Assembly (NCBI RefSeq): GCF_910584445.1
Contig: NZ_CAJUBO010000019.1
Coordinates: 1-51,782, forward strand
Direction of reading: 5' to 3'
Source of the DNA: an uncultured Desulfovibrio sp.
GTDB taxonomy: Bacteria > Desulfobacterota > Desulfovibrionia > Desulfovibrionales > Desulfovibrionaceae
Length of the DNA: 51,782 bases
Part shown: positions 15,743 to 24,829 of the stretch, in pieces
Numbering within the stretch: position 1 is the stretch's first letter
Layout: the number at the start of each line of letters is the position of its first letter
Program-made: the position numbers and the translations under genes
Notes under the pieces: generated by a model
Database searches by the model: none
What the model was told of the DNA's origin: nothing
Seen by the model: only the letters and a program-made list of their open reading frames with translations

Positions 15743-16020
15743 TTAAAAATCCGCTATGATTTTTGTTTACCGTGAAAAAGGGAAATTTTTCCGCTCGCCG
15801 CCCGGAGCGGAACGAAGGGCGGGGGCTGTCGCCGCAAGAATCCTAAAAAATAAGAATTTTTTGCGCCGGCAAGGAAGTGGGCGATTTTGGGAGGGAGTGT
15901 ACTTAAGTACATGACCGACCAAAATCGTCCAGTAACGCAGCCGGCGCGAAAAAGGCTGTTTTTGACGGATAATTGTGGCAATACACAAACCCGCCACATC
16001 CCAAACCAGAGCGCATTATC
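15743..16020 (+). repeat. Dispersed intergenic repeat, copy 3 (complete)
   Basis: This copy occupies the 340-base gap between the convergent permease and glucokinase genes. The GC hairpin CCGCCC (15798-15803) / GGGCGG (15817-15822) carries its 13-base loop (15804-15816) in the opposite orientation to copies 2 and 4. The large hairpin arms are TTTTTTGCGCCGGC (15857-15870) and GCCGGCGCGAAAAA (15940-15953). Relative to copy 2, an A-T pair has become G-C and one pair is G-T. The inner arms form the perfect palindrome TGTACTTAAGTACA. The right end has GTGGC/GCCAC arms and ends near CATTAT. Confidence 0.92.
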
Positions 16021-16070
16021 AACAGGGTCGACTAGGTTTACCGAAACGAGAAGCCCCGGCGTCCGGCCGC

Positions 16071-17081
16071 TCAGGCGACTCCGCCCCGCTGTTCCAGCAG
16101 CATGCGGCCATACCGGGCCGCGCCCCAGAGTCCGCTCTCCGCGTCTTCCAGCAGACGCACAGGGACGGTCCGGAGCCACTCGGCAAAGGCCGGGGCGGCG
16201 TGGAGTTCGGCAAAAAACTCCTCGCAGTCCACGCAGCGCGGATTGCGCGCGGCGATGCCCCCGGCGATCCAGAGGCCGCCGGAGCAAAGGGTGGCAAGCA
16301 TGACGTCGCGGCAGGCGCGCCCGTAGAACCGGGCGTACCAGCGCAGGGTGGGCGTGGGGCCGCCGAGCGCGCGGCGCCCCACCTCGCCGGGAGCAAGCCG
16401 CTCCCCGGCAAGAAATTCGTGCAAAAGCGCCAGTCCCCGGCCGGAAAGCACATCGTCCCCCCGCGCATAGGGAAGCCGCAGCGCCTGGCGCAGGAACGCA
16501 TGGAAGGCATTCTCCTCCTCCCCCACAAAGGGGAAGGCCGCGTGGCCGCCTTCGGAGGGCGCCACCAGCCAGCCCCCGGCGCCCGGGGCGGCCATGTCCA
16601 GCGGAAAAAGCGCCGCCACGCCGAGACCGGTCCCGGCGCCAAGCACAGCGCGCGGCGCGCGCACGGGAACAGCCGGTCGCGCCGGAGAAGTCCCGGGGGG
16701 GCAGAGCGGGCGGGCCTGTTCCCCCATGTCCGTCAGGCAGGCGCAGGCCTGGGCCACAAAATCATTGATGACGCGGACAGGCGGCCCGGCGGCCAGCGGC
16801 CGGACGTCAAGCTCCAGACAGCCATTGGTCAGGCGCCCGCAAACGCCGCCGCTCACCGGTCCGGCCACGGCAAGCACCGTGGCGTCCGCCTGGGAAGGAG
16901 GGAGCGCCAGTTCCCGTTCCAGCGCGGCCAGCAGGTGCTCCGTCGTTCGCAGCAGGGCGCTCTCGAGCCAGACCGAGCCTTCCCGGGCGAGCCGCCCTTC
17001 CCGCGAGAGGGAAAAGCGCGCCAGCCGGCAGTTGGTGCCGCCGATGTCGGCGGCAAGGATATGGCGCGGGCGCTCACTCAT
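16071..17081 (-). CDS. glk: Glucokinase
   Basis: A 336-residue protein of the bacterial glucokinase (Glk) family, which phosphorylates glucose with ATP. The N-terminal ILAADIGGTNCRLARFSL is the phosphate-1 motif. VLAVAGPVSGGVCGRLTN and VINDFVAQA (with the sugar-contacting N-D) follow, then VLGAGTGLGVA (phosphate 2) and SEGGHAAFPFV (the E-G-G-H-x-x-F/A-F family signature). LCSGGLWIAGGIAARN is the C-terminal nucleotide region. ATG at 17081 lies inside the last codons of hldE (8-base overlap), so the two are translationally coupled. Next to hldE and glycosyltransferases, it may feed sugar phosphate into envelope glycan synthesis rather than catabolism. Confidence 0.92.
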   Translation of the reverse strand: MSERPRHILAADIGGTNCRLARFSLSREGRLAREGSVWLESALLRTTEHLLAALERELALPPSQADATVLAVAGPVSGGVCGRLTNGCLELDVRPLAAGPPVRVINDFVAQACACLTDMGEQARPLCPPGTSPARPAVPVRAPRAVLGAGTGLGVAALFPLDMAAPGAGGWLVAPSEGGHAAFPFVGEEENAFHAFLRQALRLPYARGDDVLSGRGLALLHEFLAGERLAPGEVGRRALGGPTPTLRWYARFYGRACRDVMLATLCSGGLWIAGGIAARNPRCVDCEEFFAELHAAPAFAEWLRTVPVRLLEDAESGLWGAARYGRMLLEQRGGVA

Positions 17082-18555
17082 GGGGCGGAGCGGCTGGCTC
17101 CTTCCGTTGCGGCGCGGGCTGCATCCGGCGGACCAGGCCCGTGGTGCTGCACCCGTCCACCAGGTCCACCAGATGGACCTCGCCGCCGCGGCCAAGCACA
17201 AAATCCGCGCCCACCACATTCTCCACGCGGTAGTCGCTGCCCTTCACCAGCACATCCGGGCAGACCGCATGGACGAGGCGCTCCGGCGTGTCCTCGCCGA
17301 AAAGCACCACGGCGTCCACATCCTGGAGCGCGGCCAGAAGGAGGGCGCGGCTCATCTCGTTCTGGATGGGGCGGGTCGGACCCTTGAGCCGGCGCACCGA
17401 CGCGTCCGCATTAAGCCCGACCACCAGCCTGTCCCCCAGGGCCGCCGCCTGGCGCAGCAGGGAAACATGCCCCGGGTGGAGCAGGTCGAAGCAGCCGTTG
17501 GTGAAAACGATGCGCTCGCCGCCGCGCCGCCATTCCTCCAGCTTGTCCCGCAGGGCCGGCAGGGAGTAGAGCTTGGGATTGTCCATGCCCTGGCGCAGGG
17601 CCTCGTTCAGTTCAGCCATGGAGACCGGCGCCGTGCCCGCCTTGCCCACGGCCACCCCGGCGGCGGCATTGGCTACCACCGCGCTTTCGGACCATGCAAG
17701 GCCGCCGGCGACGCAGGCCGCCAGCGCGGCAATGACCGTATCCCCGGCGCCGGAGACATCCGCCACTTCGCGCACGGCCGCGCGGATGCGCTGCGGCTCC
17801 TCGCCCGGAACGTAGAGGATCATGCCCCTGGGACCGCGCGTCAGGAGCAGCCGCGCAAAGCCGAATTTCCGGCACAGCCCCTCGGCAAGGGCGCGCCGGC
17901 TCCCGGCATCGGGCCGCGCCCCCGAAGGCAGCCCGCACGCCTGGCGGAACTCCGCCATATTGGGCGTCACGCAGGCGGCGCCCCTGTACCGCGACCAGTC
18001 CTCCCCCTTGGGGTCCACAAGGACGGGGATGCCGGCCTCCCGCGCCATGGCGATCACCTCGGCGCACAGGTCGGTCCCGTCTTCGCCGCGCCGGAAAACG
18101 CCCTTGTCGTAATCCGAAATGATGACCGCGCCGCAGCCGGGCAGAAGACGCGCGATATTCTCCCGCAGGGGGGGAAGCTCCTCCCCCGAGAGCGGCGCCA
18201 CATGCTCCTCGTCCAGACGCAGCAGCTGCTGGCCCTGGCCCAGCACGCGCGTCTTGCTGGTGGTGGCGCGGTCGCGCGAGAGCGTCAGGCCGTCACGAAT
18301 GCCCTCGCCGCTGACCGCCTCGCGCAGGGCGCGGCCTTCGGCATCGTCGCCCACCAGGCCCGCAAGCCGCGCGTCAACGCCCAGCCGCGAGAGATTGCGG
18401 GCCACATTGCCCGCGCCGCCGGGCACGCTCCAGCGCCGGGCAAGGCGCACCACGGGCACGGGAGCTTCCGGCGAGATCCGCGCCACCTCCCCGGCAAGAT
18501 AGCGGTCAAGCATGACATCGCCGATCACCAGAATGGCCGTTCCGGAAAAATCCAT
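17074..18555 (-). CDS. hldE: Bifunctional heptose-7-phosphate kinase / heptose-1-phosphate adenylyltransferase HldE
   Basis: A 493-residue cytoplasmic enzyme making the ADP-heptose precursor of lipopolysaccharide inner core. The N-terminal PfkB-type kinase (about 1-320) shows VIGDVMLDRYLAGEVARISP, VPGGAGNVARNL and the catalytic DVSGAGDTVIAALA. The C-terminal nucleotidyltransferase (about 345-475) shows FTNGCFDLLHPGHVSLLRQA and LNADASVRRLKGPTRPI, both canonical. Normal full length with both activities, which implies the cell makes heptose-containing LPS. It follows the ABC/glycosyltransferase fusion gene by 18 bases and overlaps glk by 8, within a long minus-strand envelope cluster. Confidence 0.96.
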   Translation of the reverse strand: MDFSGTAILVIGDVMLDRYLAGEVARISPEAPVPVVRLARRWSVPGGAGNVARNLSRLGVDARLAGLVGDDAEGRALREAVSGEGIRDGLTLSRDRATTSKTRVLGQGQQLLRLDEEHVAPLSGEELPPLRENIARLLPGCGAVIISDYDKGVFRRGEDGTDLCAEVIAMAREAGIPVLVDPKGEDWSRYRGAACVTPNMAEFRQACGLPSGARPDAGSRRALAEGLCRKFGFARLLLTRGPRGMILYVPGEEPQRIRAAVREVADVSGAGDTVIAALAACVAGGLAWSESAVVANAAAGVAVGKAGTAPVSMAELNEALRQGMDNPKLYSLPALRDKLEEWRRGGERIVFTNGCFDLLHPGHVSLLRQAAALGDRLVVGLNADASVRRLKGPTRPIQNEMSRALLLAALQDVDAVVLFGEDTPERLVHAVCPDVLVKGSDYRVENVVGADFVLGRGGEVHLVDLVDGCSTTGLVRRMQPAPQRKEPAAPPHE

Positions 18556-18573
18556 CGTCCACCAGCTTTGGTT

Positions 18574-20667
18574 TCAGGCGCCAGCGTTGGTTTCAGGGCT
18601 GCCCTTCCCGGCATCCCGGCCACCGGCCTCCGCCCGGGGCGTTGCAGACGCCGGGCCAGGGTCCGCCGGCGCCCCCGCGTCCCCTGTTCTTCCCCGCGCG
18701 GCCGAACGCGCGGCCGCGATGAAGAGTTCCTTGAGCTTCTCCTCGTTGGCCTGTTCGTCCAGCAGCGCGTGGATCCGCTGCCGCGCCGCCGCGCCCAGGC
18801 GCCGGCGCTCCTGCGGGTCCCCGGCAAGGCGTTCCAAGGCCCCGGCCAGGGCCGCCACGTCGTTCTGGGGCACCACAAGGCCGCTCACGCCGTTTTCCAC
18901 CGCCTCCACAAGGCCGGGCAGGTCGCTCACCACGACCGCGAGGCCAAAGGCCATGGCCTCGGCCAGGGCCGAGGGGAGTCCGTCCATGTCGCCCTTGCGC
19001 GTCCTGCGGCCGGGCGCCACGAAGATATCCGCGCTCCTGAACGTTTCCGCCATGTTCTCATGGGCGACCTGCCCGGCAAAACGCACCAGCCGCCGCAGGC
19101 CGAGCCGCCAGGCGAGCCAGCGCAGGCGCGGGCGCTCCGGTCCCTGCCCCACCACGGTCAGGCGAAACTCCACGCCGGCCTGCCGCAGCCGGGCGCAGGC
19201 GCGCAGGAGCAGGTCATAGCCCTTGCGCGGCGCGATGGTGCCCACGGCCAGCAGCTCCAGCGGCTTCACGGGTTCGCCGGGTTTTCCGGCCGGGACGGGG
19301 ATGGCGTCCGCCTCTTCCTCGGGCGGGGTGAGGGTCAGCGGATCGCGGAGCAGCACGATTTTGTCCGGCGCCAGATCCGGCAGCCGTTCGCGCAGGGCGC
19401 GGACCACGGCTTCCGTGTCGCAGCGCACAAAGACCGCCTCCCTGGCCTTGACCGCCCAGTCCGCGCCGTTCAGCGCAAGGTCCTGGGCGCGGACGGAAAA
19501 GGCGAAGGGCAGGCGCAGCAGCCGGGCCGCCACCAGGGCGGCCGTGGCCTGGGTGCCCGCGCCCGAGGCATAGAGAAATTCGATGCGCTCCTGAAGTCCC
19601 CAGCGGGCAAGCAGCGTGCCGCAGGCAAAGGCCCATATCCGGGCCAGCAGCCCCCTGCCCCAGCGCGAATGCGGCATGAGGCGCCACAAGGACCAGAGCG
19701 ACTGGGAGGCCCGCGCGCGGCGCGCCAGCGCCCCAAGGGCAGACAGGGCATGCCAGCAGCCGATGCGGCGCACGGCCAGCGGCAGGGCATAGCCGGAAGG
19801 ATTGCCGAGCACGCCGCTGCCCCGGATGGCATAGATGCGCGAAAGCAGGCCCGCCGCATGCAGGCGGTGCGCGATCATCATCAGGCACTGGCCCGATGGC
19901 TCGGGAAAGCGTTCGGCCACCAGCGCGCCGCGGACCACAGGCTCGGGCAGGGCAAGCAGGCTGCGCGCGGCCACGCCCGAAAGCGCGGCGAGTTCGCGCT
20001 TGCGGCAGTGGAGGATGCCGTCCTCCAGGGTATAGATGCTGTCGCAGAATTCGGCCATCTTGGGGTCATGCGTGACCATGACCATGGAAACGCCGCCGGA
20101 ATGGCACAGGGCGCGGAAGTTGTCCATGATCAGCCGGCTGGTGCGGGCATCAAGCGCGCCCGTCGGCTCGTCGGCAAGGAGGATGCGCGGGTTGTTGACC
20201 ATGGCCCGCGCGATAGCCACGCGCTGCTGTTCGCCGCCGGAAAGCCGGTTGCTGCGGTAATGCACCCGGGCGGAAAGGCGCACCAGCTCCAGCGCCCTGA
20301 TGACGCGTTCCCAGCGTTCCTGGGGCGGCACGTTTTCATAGATGAGCGGAAACTCCACGTTCTCGAAGACCGTGGAATGCTCAAACAGATTGCTCGACTG
20401 CATGACAAAGCCCATGTTCCCGCGGCGGAAGGCGGCCGTCTGCTCGCGGTTGAGCCTGAGCACGTCAGTGCCGAGAATCTCCAGCGTGCCCGCGTCCGGC
20501 GCGTGCAGCATGCCAAGGATATGGAGCATGGTGGATTTGCCGCAGCCGGAAGGACCCATGATAGCCACCAGCTCCCCGGCCTCCACCTCGATGCTCACGC
20601 CGCGGAGCACGGGCGCGAAGCCCGCGTAACACTTGTACAGATCCTTGGCGACGATGACTGGTGCCAT
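18574..20667 (-). CDS. Fusion of a MacB/LolD-type ABC ATPase and a GT4 glycosyltransferase
   Basis: A single 697-residue frame encoding two normally separate proteins. Residues 1-225 are an ABC ATPase of the MacB/LolD type: Walker A 38-46 (GPSGCGKST), Q-loop Q90 within MQSSNLFEHSTVFENVEFPL, signature LSGGEQQ 142-148, Walker B ILLADEP 162-168, switch H200. After a linker of about 20 residues, a GT-B glycosyltransferase of family 4 runs from about 245 to 660. It starts at the typical VAERFPEPSGQ and includes VGTIAPRKGYDLLLRAC and GLPSALAEAMAFGLAVVVSD, the sugar-nucleotide loop. The last 40 residues are low-complexity. The permease partner is the gene 12 bases upstream. I infer coupling of glycan assembly to export. 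A sequencing-induced merger of two genes cannot be fully excluded, but the frame is clean. Confidence 0.88.
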   Translation of the reverse strand: MAPVIVAKDLYKCYAGFAPVLRGVSIEVEAGELVAIMGPSGCGKSTMLHILGMLHAPDAGTLEILGTDVLRLNREQTAAFRRGNMGFVMQSSNLFEHSTVFENVEFPLIYENVPPQERWERVIRALELVRLSARVHYRSNRLSGGEQQRVAIARAMVNNPRILLADEPTGALDARTSRLIMDNFRALCHSGGVSMVMVTHDPKMAEFCDSIYTLEDGILHCRKRELAALSGVAARSLLALPEPVVRGALVAERFPEPSGQCLMMIAHRLHAAGLLSRIYAIRGSGVLGNPSGYALPLAVRRIGCWHALSALGALARRARASQSLWSLWRLMPHSRWGRGLLARIWAFACGTLLARWGLQERIEFLYASGAGTQATAALVAARLLRLPFAFSVRAQDLALNGADWAVKAREAVFVRCDTEAVVRALRERLPDLAPDKIVLLRDPLTLTPPEEEADAIPVPAGKPGEPVKPLELLAVGTIAPRKGYDLLLRACARLRQAGVEFRLTVVGQGPERPRLRWLAWRLGLRRLVRFAGQVAHENMAETFRSADIFVAPGRRTRKGDMDGLPSALAEAMAFGLAVVVSDLPGLVEAVENGVSGLVVPQNDVAALAGALERLAGDPQERRRLGAAARQRIHALLDEQANEEKLKELFIAAARSAARGRTGDAGAPADPGPASATPRAEAGGRDAGKGSPETNAGA

Positions 20668-20678
20668 GCTTCACCTTT

Positions 20679-21869
20679 TCATTCAAAGCGCAGGGCCGAG
20701 ACCACATCCATGCGGCTGGCCTGGATGGCGGGGTAAAGACCGCCGGCGACGCCGATCAGGGCGGAGAACGCGATACTCCCCACGCTGCTCGCCAGAAGCA
20801 GGGAATAGGAGACCCCCGTGCCCAGGGACCAGGAGCCAAGCTCCACCAGCAGCACGCCCATGACGATGCCCAGCACGCCGCCCGCCAGCGATTTGCACAG
20901 GGCCTCGGCAAGGAACTGGGCCAGGATGTCGGCGTCCGAACCGCCCATGGCCTTTTTCAGGCCCACTTCGCGGGTGCGCGCGCGCACTGCGGCGAAGGTG
21001 CCGTACCAGATGCCGAAGCCGCCCAGCATGAGCGAAGCGACGATGCCGAGCCAGAGCAGCACCTCCACCCACATGAAGGTGGTCTGGATGCGCGCCAGTT
21101 GCTCGTCCTGCGTGCGGATCACCAGGTAGGGCGCCGCCTGGTGCTCGCGCACCACCTCGGGGATGCGCCGGACGATGGGCGCCACGTCCTCCCAGCCGAT
21201 GGCCCGCACAAAGAGCCTGTCAACCCTGCCGCTGCTCCAGTTGCGGTCGATCATGGTGGTATAGGGCAAAAAGCCGCCGCGGCCCCAGCCGCCGAGCATG
21301 ACGCCGCTGACCACGCCCACCACCTCGAAAACGTCCTGGCCGAGGATGAGCAGCTTGCCCACGGCGTCGTCGGGCTTGTCGTACAGCATCTGCGCGGCTT
21401 CGCGGCCGAGCATGGCTACGCGGCGCCTGCGCTCAATGTCCGAGGCGTCGAAGAGCCGCCCCGCCAGGAGCGTCAGGGAATAGACCTCGGCGAAATACTG
21501 GTCGATGCCGATAAAATCCATGTTGATGGTGCGTTCGCCGCTGGTCCGCAGCCCGAACACCTTGCCGCCATGCAGATTGAGGCTCACCATGCCCACGCCC
21601 GGCAGCGCCCGCAGGGCCTTGATCGTCTCGGGATAAAACTCGCGCTGGGGCTGGCCCGGATATGCCCCGTCGTCCATGAAGACCTGGATGACGTTGACGC
21701 CGCCCATGAGCACCATGTCCTGCCCGACCTTGTAGCGGATCTCGCGCCCCAGCACGGCCAGCACGATAAAGGCCGTGATGCCCAGAGCGATGGAGAGGAT
21801 GACCCCGAAACCGCGCTGGCGCACAACCTGCCTGAGGCTGACGCGAAACAGGTCTGACATGGCGATCAT
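20679..21869 (-). CDS. MacB/FtsX-type ABC transporter permease
   Basis: A 396-residue inner-membrane protein with the four-helix MacB/FtsX/LolC layout. There is one helix near the N-terminus (IALGITAFIVLAVLG), a periplasmic MacB-PCD-like domain of about 220 residues, then three helices in the last 130 residues. RARTREVGLKKAMGGSDADI is the coupling-helix segment of this family (R.rEIGilrAiGat). GLYPAIQASRMDVVSALRFE is the characteristic C-terminus (yPA..As.ldPv.aLR). Such permeases do not form a pore; they move lipoproteins, peptides or lipids mechanically. The ATPase partner is the fused protein encoded 12 bases downstream. The start at 21869 has GGGAG seven bases upstream; 21860 is the alternative. 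Confidence 0.92.
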   Translation of the reverse strand: MIAMSDLFRVSLRQVVRQRGFGVILSIALGITAFIVLAVLGREIRYKVGQDMVLMGGVNVIQVFMDDGAYPGQPQREFYPETIKALRALPGVGMVSLNLHGGKVFGLRTSGERTINMDFIGIDQYFAEVYSLTLLAGRLFDASDIERRRRVAMLGREAAQMLYDKPDDAVGKLLILGQDVFEVVGVVSGVMLGGWGRGGFLPYTTMIDRNWSSGRVDRLFVRAIGWEDVAPIVRRIPEVVREHQAAPYLVIRTQDEQLARIQTTFMWVEVLLWLGIVASLMLGGFGIWYGTFAAVRARTREVGLKKAMGGSDADILAQFLAEALCKSLAGGVLGIVMGVLLVELGSWSLGTGVSYSLLLASSVGSIAFSALIGVAGGLYPAIQASRMDVVSALRFE

Positions 21870-22010
21870 ACGAAAACTCCCGATCCTCCGTTCGGCCGGC
21901 GGCTGCAGGGCAGGCGCGCATCCTCTCCGGGCGGCCGCAGGCGCCGCCACCGGAGCATTCAATGTACGGTCTTGAAAGACCGCTGTCAAAGCCGCCGGCA
22001 GGCGAAGGCG

Positions 22011-23189
22011 TCAGCCCCGGCGCCGCATGCCGAGGAGCACCCCGCCCCTGCCCACGCGATAGACCATGTGCCGCCAGGCGATGGTTTTCGCGGGAATGGT
22101 CGCCGCATAGACCCAGGCGAACAGCCCGGACGCGCAGAAAAACGCGCCCAGCCAGCGCCCCAGGGGAACGCCCGTCGGCAGCAGGCGCCGCCAGCCCGAC
22201 AGCGTGGCCGCCAGAAGCACGAGCCAGCACAGGGCGAGAAACGGCGCCATGCCCCCGCCCAGCCCCAGGAGGCCGCCCCCAAGGGCGACGCAGGCCCACA
22301 CCGGCGGCGCCGCCATGAGCACGGCCAGCACGCCGAGCAGGAGCCACTGCCCCGGCATGCAGAATTTGAGGAAAAGCACCTGCCGCTCCATCCACGCGCG
22401 CCACACCCCGAAGGCATGCCCCGCGGCCGTGGTGCGGAGCAGGGCCGCCGCGCACAGCCGCACATGGACGCCCCGGGCCTGGAGCATGGCGCCGAGCGAG
22501 CAGTCGTCCACCACGTTGGAGGCCCAGAGCCGGGCCACGCCGTAGCGCTCGAAGGCGGCGCGGGTCATGCCCATGGCGCCGCCCCAGGGCTGGGTGAAGG
22601 CGGCCACGCCCTGCAAAAGCCGCATGAGCAGGACGCTCAGAGCATAGGCCAGGGTCACGGGTCCATGGTCGCGCGGCTCCACTTCATGATAGCCGGTGCT
22701 GAACTCGGCCTCATGACGCGCCAGCGGACCCGCGAGGCAACGCGCGAACTCCGGCCCGGCCATATGGGTGCTGTCGCAAAAAAGGTAGATGTCCGCCGCG
22801 TCGCCCACGGCGGCCACGCCCGCCAGGCTGTTCCGGTTTTTCTGGCCGCAGTCGCGCGCTTCGCCGGCGATCACATGCCGCAGTGCGGGAAAGTCCTCCC
22901 GCAGACGCCGGATGACGCCCACCGCCGGGTCATCCTCGCCCGAGGTGACGATGACGGGCAAAAAATCGGGATAATCCTGCTGCAACAGGCTGCGGAGGGC
23001 CGCCTCCATGCGCGGGTCGTTGCCGGCGGCGGGGATGATCATGGCCGCGCGGGGCCAGCCGCCATGCGGCGCATAGCGGGCCTCCTCCCGCTCCCGCCGC
23101 GCCGCGCGCGCCAGCCGCGCGCCGCAGCGCATCAGGACGAACAGCAGGGCGCACTGGACAAGCCCCAGGACAAAGAAAACAACGGTCAT
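22011..23189 (-). CDS. Membrane GT2 glycosyltransferase, ceramide-glucosyltransferase-like
   Basis: A 392-residue membrane protein. An N-terminal helix (about 1-22) anchors a GT-A catalytic domain that opens with AAMIIPAAGNDPRMEAALRS. Aspartates in VTSGEDDPAVG, YLFCDSTHM and VVDDCSLGAMLQARG fill the D1-D2-D3 roles of the GT21/HpnI group. Three or four helices follow from about residue 295. Members of this group glycosylate membrane lipids such as ceramide, hopanoids or diacylglycerol, so a lipid acceptor is likely here. GGGAGG precedes the ATG. It lies between the permease and the small exported protein genes, which suggests the transported molecule is a glycolipid made by these enzymes. Confidence 0.82.
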   Translation of the reverse strand: MTVVFFVLGLVQCALLFVLMRCGARLARAARREREEARYAPHGGWPRAAMIIPAAGNDPRMEAALRSLLQQDYPDFLPVIVTSGEDDPAVGVIRRLREDFPALRHVIAGEARDCGQKNRNSLAGVAAVGDAADIYLFCDSTHMAGPEFARCLAGPLARHEAEFSTGYHEVEPRDHGPVTLAYALSVLLMRLLQGVAAFTQPWGGAMGMTRAAFERYGVARLWASNVVDDCSLGAMLQARGVHVRLCAAALLRTTAAGHAFGVWRAWMERQVLFLKFCMPGQWLLLGVLAVLMAAPPVWACVALGGGLLGLGGGMAPFLALCWLVLLAATLSGWRRLLPTGVPLGRWLGAFFCASGLFAWVYAATIPAKTIAWRHMVYRVGRGGVLLGMRRRG

Positions 23190-23242
23190 GCATCCTCCCG
23201 GACAGGGCCGGCGCCGCGTTGCTGCGCCGGCGGGCCAAGTGG

Positions 23243-23686
23243 TCAGCGGGGCAGGGGCGCGCAGTCCTCCGCCAGAAGCGGCACATCGGGGGTGCGCTCG
23301 CCCTCGAGGCTGAGGCGCAGGCCGTTTTTCAGCCTGACGCGGCCCTCCATGCTGCGCGGGCCGGTGAGGCGCCCCGTGAAGGAATGCCCGGACGAATGCG
23401 AGAGGTCAAAGGCATTGGCCCGGATGCTCCCGGAAAGGTGATAGGTGTCCTCCTGCCCGTTGGCATGCCTGAGCAGCAGGACGCCCCGGGCCTTGCCGTC
23501 CGCGCTGAAGCACATGCCCGCGCGAAAGGTGGCCGTGAGCACCCTGCCCGTCCAGAGTTCCGTCACTTCACCGGGACCGCTGGTGATGGTCCGCGGGGCG
23601 GACGGCTCCCCGGCAAAAACGGGCGCGGCCAGAGCGGCGAACAGCGCGCTGAGCGCCGCCCTGCGGAGGATGCGCGCGGGACTCAT
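23243..23686 (-). CDS. Small exported protein of unknown function
   Basis: A 147-residue protein with a clear Sec signal peptide (about 1-25, ending near APVFAGE). The mature part is predicted to be beta-rich: repeated short strands such as VTELWTGRVLTATFRAG, VLLLRHANGQEDTYHLSG and RLTGPRSMEGRVRLKNG. Two cysteines (one in AGMCFSADG, one near the C-terminus in AEDCAPL) could form a disulfide in the periplasm. I do not recognise a family. It overlaps the GT4 gene stop as ATGA, so it is co-produced with the glycosyltransferases and may be a periplasmic accessory of the glycolipid pathway. Confidence 0.8.
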   Translation of the reverse strand: MSPARILRRAALSALFAALAAPVFAGEPSAPRTITSGPGEVTELWTGRVLTATFRAGMCFSADGKARGVLLLRHANGQEDTYHLSGSIRANAFDLSHSSGHSFTGRLTGPRSMEGRVRLKNGLRLSLEGERTPDVPLLAEDCAPLPR

Positions 23687-24789
23687 GCGGGATCTTCCTC
23701 CCGCTGGCCGCGCCGCCGCGCATGCAGCCGCGCAAACAGCTCCTCATGGGCCGTCACCATGGCGGCAAACGAAAAGTCCCGTTCCACGCGGGCGCGCCCG
23801 GCCTGCCCGAAGGCGTCGCCCATGGCCGGGTCCGCCAGCAGGCGCAGCAGGGAGGCCGCCAGGGCCTCGGCAAATCCGGCGGGCGAAAGCAGCCCGGAAA
23901 CGCCGTTTTCCACCAGGTTGGGGATGCCGCCCACCGCCGTGGCGCAGACCGGAAGCCCGCAGCTCATGGCTTCGAGGATGACATTGGGCTGCCCCTCGCG
24001 CACCGAGGCCAGGGCAAAGACCCGCGCCGCCGCATAGTGCTCGCGCACATCGGGTTCGCCGGGGACGAATTCCACGCGGTCCTCCAGCCCGAAGGTGGCG
24101 ACCAGCATGCGCAGCTGCGCCTCCTGCGGACCGTCGCCCACGATACGCAGGCGCGCCTCGGGCACATGGCGCGCCACGATGGCGAAGGCGCGCAGCAGGG
24201 TCAGGTGCCCCTTGTCCTGCGCGAGCCGCGCCACGCAGAGGATGAGCGGCGCCCGTTCGGAAGGGGGGAGTTCCGCCGGCCGGAAGCGCTCCGTATCCAC
24301 CCCGTTGGGGATATAGCTGATGCGCCTGGAGGGTTCGCCGAGACGGCGCAGGCCTTCCGCCAGGGCTTCGGAATTGCAGACATGATGATCCGCCAGCCGC
24401 CAGAGCAGCCATTCATGCTGGCGCTTGAGCGCGCCGCCGCCCCGGCAGGTGCCCACGATGGCCGGCACCCCGAGCAGACGCCCCCAGATGCGCCCCCAGA
24501 TATTGGGCAATGCCGTGCAGGGCACGAGGATATCCGGCGCATGACGCCGCAGGGCCGGTCCCAGCGAGAGAAAAAAAAGCCCCGGCACGGCGCGGCCGGT
24601 GCCGAGGTACGAGAGCGGGACGTCCGCCCCGACGGCGACCGCGTCCAGATCGGTAGGCCCGGTGAGCACGAGCATGGACGGCGCGAAACGGTCGCGGTCA
24701 AGGCGCCGCGCCAGTTCCAGGGTCTGGCGCTGCGTCCCGCCGAAGCAAAGGTCTTCCATGAGGAACAGGATCGAACAGGGTCGTGACAT
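23683..24789 (-). CDS. GT4-family glycosyltransferase
   Basis: A 368-residue soluble or peripheral GT-B glycosyltransferase. The acceptor domain begins with ILFLMEDLCFGGTQRQTLEL (the GG loop), and the hinge YIPNGVDTERFRP leads to the nucleotide-sugar domain with VARLAQDKGHLTLLRAF. EGQPNVILEAMSCGLPVCAT is the E-x7-E motif region (here E...E with LEAMSCGLPV). A retaining mechanism is the family norm; donor and acceptor are unknown. I used the ATG at 24789, preceded by CGGAGA. It is the first gene of the minus-strand envelope cluster and diverges from the deacetylase-like gene across 115 bases. Confidence 0.9.
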   Translation of the reverse strand: MSRPCSILFLMEDLCFGGTQRQTLELARRLDRDRFAPSMLVLTGPTDLDAVAVGADVPLSYLGTGRAVPGLFFLSLGPALRRHAPDILVPCTALPNIWGRIWGRLLGVPAIVGTCRGGGALKRQHEWLLWRLADHHVCNSEALAEGLRRLGEPSRRISYIPNGVDTERFRPAELPPSERAPLILCVARLAQDKGHLTLLRAFAIVARHVPEARLRIVGDGPQEAQLRMLVATFGLEDRVEFVPGEPDVREHYAAARVFALASVREGQPNVILEAMSCGLPVCATAVGGIPNLVENGVSGLLSPAGFAEALAASLLRLLADPAMGDAFGQAGRARVERDFSFAAMVTAHEELFARLHARRRGQREEDPA

Positions 24790-24829
24790 GCGTTCTCCGG
24801 CTGCCGGTCGTCCGCGGCAGTGCCTGCCC

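Noticed and set aside
16594..20736. A 1380-codon plus-strand frame opposite glk, hldE and the ABC/GT fusion
   Set aside because: All three minus-strand genes have full catalytic motifs; the plus frame is compositionally biased and has no motif, so it is a shadow.
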